Positions 14,091 to 17,914 of a DNA stretch of 17,914 bases are shown piece by piece. The stretch comes from CAZMCC01 sp964564695. Its GTDB lineage: Bacteria; Planctomycetota; Phycisphaerae; Phycisphaerales; UBA1924. How positions within the stretch are numbered: the first letter of the stretch is position 1; each line of letters opens with the position of its first letter. Both the position numbers and the translations under genes were made by a program. Under the pieces are notes generated by a model. That model saw only the letters and a list, made by a program, of their open reading frames with translations, was not told the DNA's origin and did not search any database. Where the stretch lies: assembly GCA_964564695.1 (NCBI GenBank), contig CAZMCC010000081.1, positions 1 through 17,914 on the forward strand. Reading direction: 5' to 3'.

Positions 14091-14723
14091 TCACGTTCGT
14101 GGCGCCATCACCCACCCCGGCTCCACGAACCTAAACAGCCCGGGATGCACGCCGGGTTCGGGGGAGATGCCCAGCGTCCGCATGAAGTCGAAGACCTGAC
14201 AGAAGTCCCCGGTCTCGCACTGGTCGTCGGGATGCACCTTTCGCGGTTCGTCGAGCGAGTCCCAGTCGATGAGGTACGGCGCGACTCGCTCGGGCGCGAT
14301 CCCCCACCCGCCCGCGAACGCCTCGAGATTCCCGGCCTTCCACGGATAGGCCGGCGGGTTCTCGTCGAAGTACCTGACGCGCGTGCTGAAGTTGGCGATG
14401 ACCTCCTCCACGCGGTACAGCGTGCAGTCCCAGTGATCCCCCTCCTGAATCCGCAGCTCGAGGTGGACCGCGCCGGTGGCCCGCGAGATCTCGCGGGCGA
14501 TCTGCCACGCGTTGTCGTACATGAGGAGGCTGCCGGGATAGACGACGCCCCAATGCTCGCGTTCGCCGCGGACCAGCGGCGGGTAGTGCGCCGGGCGGTT
14601 CTGATTGGGGTCCGGGCCCGGGAGCGGAAAGACCGACAGTGCCTGATCGAGCAGCGCGCGGGCCCGCGCCGGTGGGTCGGTCGGGATGCCGTGAACGATG
14701 CTGTAGACGGTGCGCTGTCCCAT
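14091..14723 (-). CDS. Conserved-looking protein of unknown function, second gene of a coupled pair
   Basis: The 210-residue soluble protein has no signal peptide or membrane segment. I do not recognise the family. Visible features are 'MGQRTVYSIVHGIPTDPP' at the N-terminus, an aromatic-rich core ('EHWGVVYPGSLLMYDNAWQI', 57-76), and 'EGDHWDCTLYRVEEVIANFS' (94-113). 'ENPPAYPWKAGN' follows at 121-132, then a C-terminal part with two Cys ('QCETGDFCQVFDF', 168-180). The ATG at 14723 is 2 nt after the stop of the upstream gene (TGACCATG), so translation is probably coupled. A GGTGGAAAG lies 13 nt upstream of the ATG. The longer frame that extends to 15272 overlaps the upstream gene in another frame and is spurious. 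Confidence 0.75.
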   Translation of the reverse strand: MGQRTVYSIVHGIPTDPPARARALLDQALSVFPLPGPDPNQNRPAHYPPLVRGEREHWGVVYPGSLLMYDNAWQIAREISRATGAVHLELRIQEGDHWDCTLYRVEEVIANFSTRVRYFDENPPAYPWKAGNLEAFAGGWGIAPERVAPYLIDWDSLDEPRKVHPDDQCETGDFCQVFDFMRTLGISPEPGVHPGLFRFVEPGWVMAPRT

Positions 14724-14725
14724 GG

Positions 14726-15130
14726 TCAGCGAGCTTTCCACCCAAGAATGTTGCTCGAATACAGATGATCGATCACATCCGCCGCGACCTTCGGGTCGTG
14801 CTGCACGAGGTACGACGCATGCACCGTGAGCGTGGTCGCCCGCGCCAGCGCCGCCGCGACGCGATCGGTGTCGGGGATCGCCAGCGTCCGCACCTCGACC
14901 CACTGCTCCGCGATGACCACGAGCGGCGACGGCACGAGCAGCAGCCACGTCGCCCGCCCGCCCGGGATGGTCGGCAGCAGCGGGCGCACGAGGGCCGCGA
15001 GTTCGTCGGCGAAGCCCCCGAGTTCGGTCTGCCGGCGTGCGAGCGTGAGCTTCTGCGGGTGCGGCGCGCCGGGGTCGTCGGTCGCGTGCACGCTGTCGCG
15101 GGTGAACTGGATGGAGAGCGCGATGGGCAT
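14726..15130 (-). CDS. Small protein of unknown function, first gene of a coupled pair
   Basis: The 134-residue cytoplasmic protein begins MPIALSIQFTRDSV. It has an amphipathic segment 'ELGGFADELAALVRPLLPTI' (36-55), a hydrophobic strand 'ATWLLLVPSPLVVIAEQW' (60-77), and a helix-rich end closing with 'DVIDHLYSSNILGWKAR'. No family is recognised. The ATG at 15130 has no obvious ribosome binding site. A longer open frame to 16354 crosses the GH16 pseudogene and repeats and is spurious. The next gene starts 2 nt after its stop. The pair is divergent from the GH16 pseudogene, with 62 nt between starts. The pattern of a small gene translationally tied to a larger partner suggests that the products act together. 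Confidence 0.68.
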   Translation of the reverse strand: MPIALSIQFTRDSVHATDDPGAPHPQKLTLARRQTELGGFADELAALVRPLLPTIPGGRATWLLLVPSPLVVIAEQWVEVRTLAIPDTDRVAAALARATTLTVHASYLVQHDPKVAADVIDHLYSSNILGWKAR

Positions 15131-15192
15131 CCGGGAAGGTATGGGCGGAGGCGGCGGTAGTGAAGGGCAGCGCGGGGCCGTACCCTTGCGCC

Positions 15193-15885
15193 ATGGGCAA
15201 GAACATGTCGGCCATGTGCGCAGTTGGGCTGATCGTGCTGTCGGGGGGGCTGGGCGGGCTCTGGGGGTGCACGAAGAATCGCCGCGGGGTCGGAAGGGGA
15301 GAGTGACGCGGCGCCGTCGTCCGCGGAAGTGAAGTCGCACGCGCCGGCGGAGGGGGCCGGCTTCAAACTCGTGTGGTCCGACGAGTTCAACACCGACGGG
15401 CCGGTGAGCGACGCCGACTGGGTCTATGAGCAGGGCTTCGAGCGGAATCGTGAGGCCCAGTGGTACCAGCCGCAGAACGTGGTGTGCCGCGACGGGTTCC
15501 TGATCATCGAGGCGCGGCGCGAGCGGGCCGACAACCCCGGGTACAAGGCGGGGTCGACGGACTGGCGGTATGAGCGCACGCACTCGGAGTTCACGTCGGG
15601 GTCGATCAAGACGCTCGGCAAGCACGAGTGGACCTTCGGCCGCTTCGAGATGCGCGGGCGCATCGATATCCGCGAGGGCTGTTGGCCCGCGTTCTGGGCC
15701 CTGGGCACCGCGCGGCGCTGGCCCGGCTGCGGCGAGATCGACATGATGGAGTACTTCCGCGGCACGCTCAGCAGCACATCCTGCTGAACCTCGCGATCGG
15801 CGGCAAGAGCGGCGGCGATCCGTCGGGGCTGCAGACGCCGGCGCGGTTCGAGGTGGACTCGGTGCGGGTGTATCAGAAGCAGTAA
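15193..15885 (+). pseudogene. GH16 beta-glucanase-like lipoprotein gene, broken by a frameshift and an internal deletion
   Basis: ATG 15193 opens a lipoprotein-type signal ('GLIVLSGGLGGLWGC'), but that frame stops at 15306. The mature part is in the +1 frame. From about 15286 it reads 'GSEGESDAAPSSAE', then GH16 sequence: 'FKLVWSDEFN', 'WVYEQGF', 'GSIKTLGKHEWTFGRFEMRGRI', 'GCWPAFWALG'. It keeps the catalytic 'GEIDMMEYF' with nucleophile and acid/base Glu, but stops at 15787. The family's C-terminal strand 'HILLNLAIGGKSGGD' and 'FEVDSVRVYQ' resumes at once in another frame and ends at 15885. Roughly 80-90 residues normally between the EIDMME motif and the ILLNLAIGG strand are absent. One lost G in the GGGG at 15286-15289 would explain the first shift. 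GH16 enzymes cut beta-1,3/1,4-glucans, agar or carrageenan; the specific substrate cannot be told. Confidence 0.85.
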
Positions 15886-15970
15886 GAGACGCGAGCGCAA
15901 GCGAGTGAACGACCCCGTCCGGCGGTGAGGCGCTTGCCGACGAGTGAGCCGCATGCCGCCCGGGCGCCGG

Positions 15971-16001
15971 ACCTGAGTCTTCGAAGGTTGGGGGGGCCGG
16001 G
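15971..16001. repeat. G-rich direct repeat, copy 1
   Basis: The segment ACCTGAGTCTTCGAAGGTTG followed by a G run and CCGGG matches 16464-16495 except for two substitutions (TT/CG) and one extra G. Together the copies bracket the small gene at 16188-16469 and the palindromes upstream of it. Confidence 0.75.
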
Positions 16002-16063
16002 TCCCCCTCACGCCGGGCACACGTGTCACCAATCGCTTCCGCCGCGTGCGCATCTCCGCCTTG

Positions 16064-16125
16064 GCGCGCACAAATGCTTACATGCGCCTTTGTGTGCACA
16101 AACGCGCAAGTACGCATTTGCGCGC
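16064..16125. repeat. 62-nt imperfect palindrome upstream of the gene at 16188
   Basis: The two halves are reverse complements with about five mismatches per arm and one 2-nt gap. Paired blocks are GCGCGC, AAATGC, TAC, TGCGC and TTTGTG, around the centre TTTGTGTGCACAAA (16089-16102). It ends 62 nt before the ATG at 16188 and looks AT-richer than its surroundings. It could be an operator for a dimeric regulator, a cruciform or the relic of a small mobile element. Confidence 0.75.
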
Positions 16126-16141
16126 AGATTCCCGTACTTGC
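16106..16141. repeat. Second inverted repeat overlapping the palindrome
   Basis: The arms GCAAGTACG (16106-16114) and CGTACTTGC (16133-16141) are perfect, with an 18-nt loop. The left arm also belongs to the 62-nt palindrome, so the two structures exclude each other. Confidence 0.6.
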
Positions 16142-16187
16142 CAACTTCCCTCTTGCACATTCGCCGCGGCCTGAGAAAATACTCCGC

Positions 16188-16469
16188 ATGGCACACACAC
16201 CCACCACCGCCGCCATGCCCCTTTCCCTCACGCACCTCGTCATCCCCGCCGACCAGTTCGCCGCCGCCATCCGCCTCGCCTTCGACACCCTCGTCGCGCT
16301 CATCAACGACAAGAAAGCCCACGCCCGCGAGCGCCGCCTCGCCGCCGTCGCCATCTTCCGCCTCGCCTCGCCCCCCGCACCTCCCCCAACGAACCCGGAG
16401 CGTCAGCGACGGGCCTCCGCCCCCGTCCGACCCCGCGCCCACCCCGCGCGCCCGCGACGCCGCACCTGA
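16188..16469 (+). CDS. Small protein of unknown function with repeat-derived C-terminus
   Basis: The 94-residue product begins MAHTPTTAAMPLSLTHLVIP. Residues 11-60 ('DQFAAAIRLAFDTLVALI', 'ARERRLAAVAIFRLAS') look like two amphipathic helices of a real protein, and the codon use (C in third positions) matches the window. From about residue 62 the sequence turns into Pro/Arg-rich low complexity with 'NPERQRRAS', a peptide I recall as typical of readthrough into a common planctomycete palindromic repeat. The gene was probably truncated or extended by a repeat. It is flanked by two copies of a G-rich direct repeat. The frame is open upstream to 16023, but that part covers the palindrome, so ATG 16188 (or 16215) is preferred. 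No family recognised. Confidence 0.5.
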   Translation: MAHTPTTAAMPLSLTHLVIPADQFAAAIRLAFDTLVALINDKKAHARERRLAAVAIFRLASPPAPPPTNPERQRRASAPVRPRAHPARPRRRT

Positions 16470-16495
16470 GTCCGCGAAGGTTGGGGGGGGCCGGG
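16464..16495. repeat. G-rich direct repeat, copy 2
   Basis: This is the partner of 15971-16001, overlapping the last codons and stop of the small gene at 16188-16469. Confidence 0.75.
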
Positions 16496-16550
16496 GGAGG
16501 GTGAGTCGGGTGGGCACGCGCCCTGATGAGCGACGGCCCCCGCGAAGAAG

Positions 16551-16584
16551 CACCGGGCTCCGGCCAAAGCCCCGAAGCCCGGTG
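16551..16584. repeat. Inverted repeat CACCGGGCT / AGCCCGGTG
   Basis: Perfect 9-bp arms (16551-16559 and 16576-16584) flank a 16-nt loop. It lies between the convergent genes at 16188-16469 and 16694-17674, where a shared terminator would be expected. No U-tract is present. The sequence type resembles dispersed planctomycete palindromes. Confidence 0.6.
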
Positions 16585-16693
16585 GCACGGCGAAGGGTCA
16601 TACGATGTGGTGCGCAAGAGGGAGAAGTCCGGTGCCACGCCCCCGACTGTCCGTCCACTGGAGATGAGTAGATTCACTGTCTTTCGCGATGTG

Positions 16694-17674
16694 TCAATGA
16701 TCGCTGGGCAGCGCAGGCCGAGGTACCGCGACCGGCCCGGCCACGAACTTCAGCTTGCCCGACTTCGACGGGAAGCGCACTCTTGCTGTGCTAACCGCGT
16801 TTGTCTTGGGATCAACGACCGAAATCGCGCCGGTTGCCGCTGAGTTTCGGGGTTGAACAAGACTCAACGTAAGCTGGCCTGCGGGCGAATCCCATTCGCC
16901 GAAGGCCACCGGGCTTCCACGGTATCGTCCCTCACAAAGCTGAACCTGCCCGGGCAATTCGTGTGCTTCGAGCAGAATACGAAGTCCGATGACTTCTTGC
17001 AGCTGTCCATCGGTGCCGAGCACGAACATGGACGGATCGCGGCTCAAGTTGGCGAGGAACTCTATCTGCCTCTCACGTGTGGCATGCTCGATGGCTGCCT
17101 GTGTGAAGTCACCATCCCCGTCGATCGCGGAATGAATGATCTCTCGCAGCTCTCCCTCCACCGTCCCGTCCGTGTTGAAGATCGCCGTGCCGGGACACGC
17201 CGGATGCGGACGACGTTGATCATCCTCTCGAAGCACGAGCCAACAGCCCTTGATTCGCAGAGCCCAAATCGCCAGTGGCGATCCGCTGTCTTTTCCCAGC
17301 AAGCCACTCCAATCGTTTTCTTCCGCCTCGCCTAGCGAGTAGGTATCGATGCCAAGAGATTGCGCTTTACTCTCAGCAGTCCTCGAAAAACCTGCCCTTG
17401 CAAAGAGAACAAGCTTGGATGTAGGCAGCACCGAGTGCTTCATGGCCATTTGTTCTACCCACTCAACTGTGGCTTTGCGGCGATGATCCCTGCATTCGAT
17501 TGCGATGAGGATCTCGTGGTCACCTACTATTCGTCGAACAACGATATCGACTTCTCGCGGCGTTCCTGATACGCGCTCCACGAGAAAAGCAGATTCCTCC
17601 ACGCTGGCGTCCGGAGCCAGTTGCCGCTGGAGTTGAAAGAGGACACGTTGAATCAATGTGGAGCGCCGGGGCAT
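16694..17674 (-). CDS. Restriction-endonuclease-like (PD-(D/E)XK, Mrr-type) protein with C-terminal domain of unknown function
   Basis: The 326-residue cytoplasmic protein has an N-terminal nuclease-like domain at residues 1-115. It contains 'REVDIVVRR' (40-48) with D43, 'ILIAIECRDHRRKATVEWVEQM' split around E60 and R62, and 'LPTSKLVLFARAGFSRTAESKAQSLGI' (83-109). This is the pattern of Mrr-like restriction endonuclease folds: Asp, then Glu-x-Lys, with Arg62 in place of Lys. Residues 120-326 are a beta-rich region that I do not recognise. No methyltransferase, helicase or specificity subunit is in view, so a classical restriction-modification system is not supported; a modification-dependent nuclease or DNA-repair role is possible. 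The start ATG at 17674 has AAGGGA about 8 nt upstream; the longer frame to 17827 adds atypical sequence. The gene and its flanks look less GC-rich than the rest of the window, suggesting transfer. Confidence 0.75.
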   Translation of the reverse strand: MPRRSTLIQRVLFQLQRQLAPDASVEESAFLVERVSGTPREVDIVVRRIVGDHEILIAIECRDHRRKATVEWVEQMAMKHSVLPTSKLVLFARAGFSRTAESKAQSLGIDTYSLGEAEENDWSGLLGKDSGSPLAIWALRIKGCWLVLREDDQRRPHPACPGTAIFNTDGTVEGELREIIHSAIDGDGDFTQAAIEHATRERQIEFLANLSRDPSMFVLGTDGQLQEVIGLRILLEAHELPGQVQLCEGRYRGSPVAFGEWDSPAGQLTLSLVQPRNSAATGAISVVDPKTNAVSTARVRFPSKSGKLKFVAGPVAVPRPALPSDH

Positions 17675-17914
17675 TGTTGCGGTCCCTTGTCTCCAAGTGC
17701 CTGTAGGCCGTGCTCTACTTCGTGAAGGCCACGGTACGATTGCAAACCAGCAAACGATAGCCGCCAGGCACCGGCTAGTTCGGGTGCAAGCTACGGGCGG
17801 GGTCAACTGCTGGTGAGCAAAGTTCAAATCCCGCCAAGAGTGCGGCAGAATTCCGCCTTCTACTGACTACTGCAAATATGTCTGACACATTTCCGGCGCG
17901 AGGGCGCAGCGGTG
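17675..17914. other. Terminal intergenic region, nothing assignable
   Basis: This is upstream DNA of the nuclease-like gene, more AT-balanced than the rest of the window. An ATG at 17878 opens a frame to the window end (MSDTFPARGRSG), but it has no ribosome binding site and is too short to judge. No tRNA or repeat is convincing here. Confidence 0.4.

Noticed and set aside
14726..16354. 542-codon - strand frame
   Set aside because: Only its last 134 codons look like a protein. The rest crosses the + strand GH16 remnant and repeats and is low-complexity.
17770..17845. TTCAAATCC T-loop-like sequence near the window end
   Set aside because: The flanking bases form only one pair of the required stem, so no tRNA cloverleaf is possible.

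Overview
The window looks like a piece of a high-GC planctomycete chromosome, most likely class Phycisphaerae. The reasons are very C-rich third codon positions, secreted proteins that open with a 'PPND.C' motif or end in a paired dockerin-like tail finishing in '..GCTI', and many palindromic intergenic repeats of the kind that litter planctomycete genomes. The taxon is an inference from these traits; no rRNA marker is present.

Layout. 1-7617 (+ strand) is mostly housekeeping: the 3' end of an RpoD-type sigma factor, an RtcB RNA ligase, two TerC-family membrane proteins in tandem, a TIM-barrel sugar isomerase-like protein and the epoxyqueuosine reductase QueG. 7912-15130 (- strand) carries two large secreted proteins with nearly identical C-terminal tails, each followed by a clear intrinsic terminator, then a parvulin-like lipoprotein and a tightly coupled pair of unrecognised genes. 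15193-15885 (+) is a broken GH16 glucanase lipoprotein. 16188-16469 (+) is a small gene of unknown function between two copies of a G-rich repeat. 16694-17674 (-) is a solitary PD-(D/E)XK restriction-endonuclease-like gene in DNA that looks less GC-rich than the rest.

Genes working together. The two TerC proteins probably handle the same metal (Mn2+ in studied members), although the first has lost canonical acidic residues and carries an extra PGPGW-like membrane domain. The two secreted proteins share a C-terminal module that probably serves a common anchoring or sorting role. The unknown pair 14726-15130 / 14091-14723 is separated by 2 nt and is surely co-translated.

The most notable non-coding features are: a two-hairpin element present twice with compensatory stem changes, directly after the sigma and rtcB stop codons; a nested inverted repeat between the terC genes; an almost pure C tract of about 150 nt after terC2; a palindromic repeat that spans the isomerase stop and leaves queG without an ordinary start codon; and a 62-nt near-perfect palindrome upstream of the small gene at 16188. 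I see no convincing complete new defence or mobile system. The best candidates for something undescribed are the covarying hairpin element, the shared secretion tail, the TerC-PGPGW fusion and the unknown gene pair.
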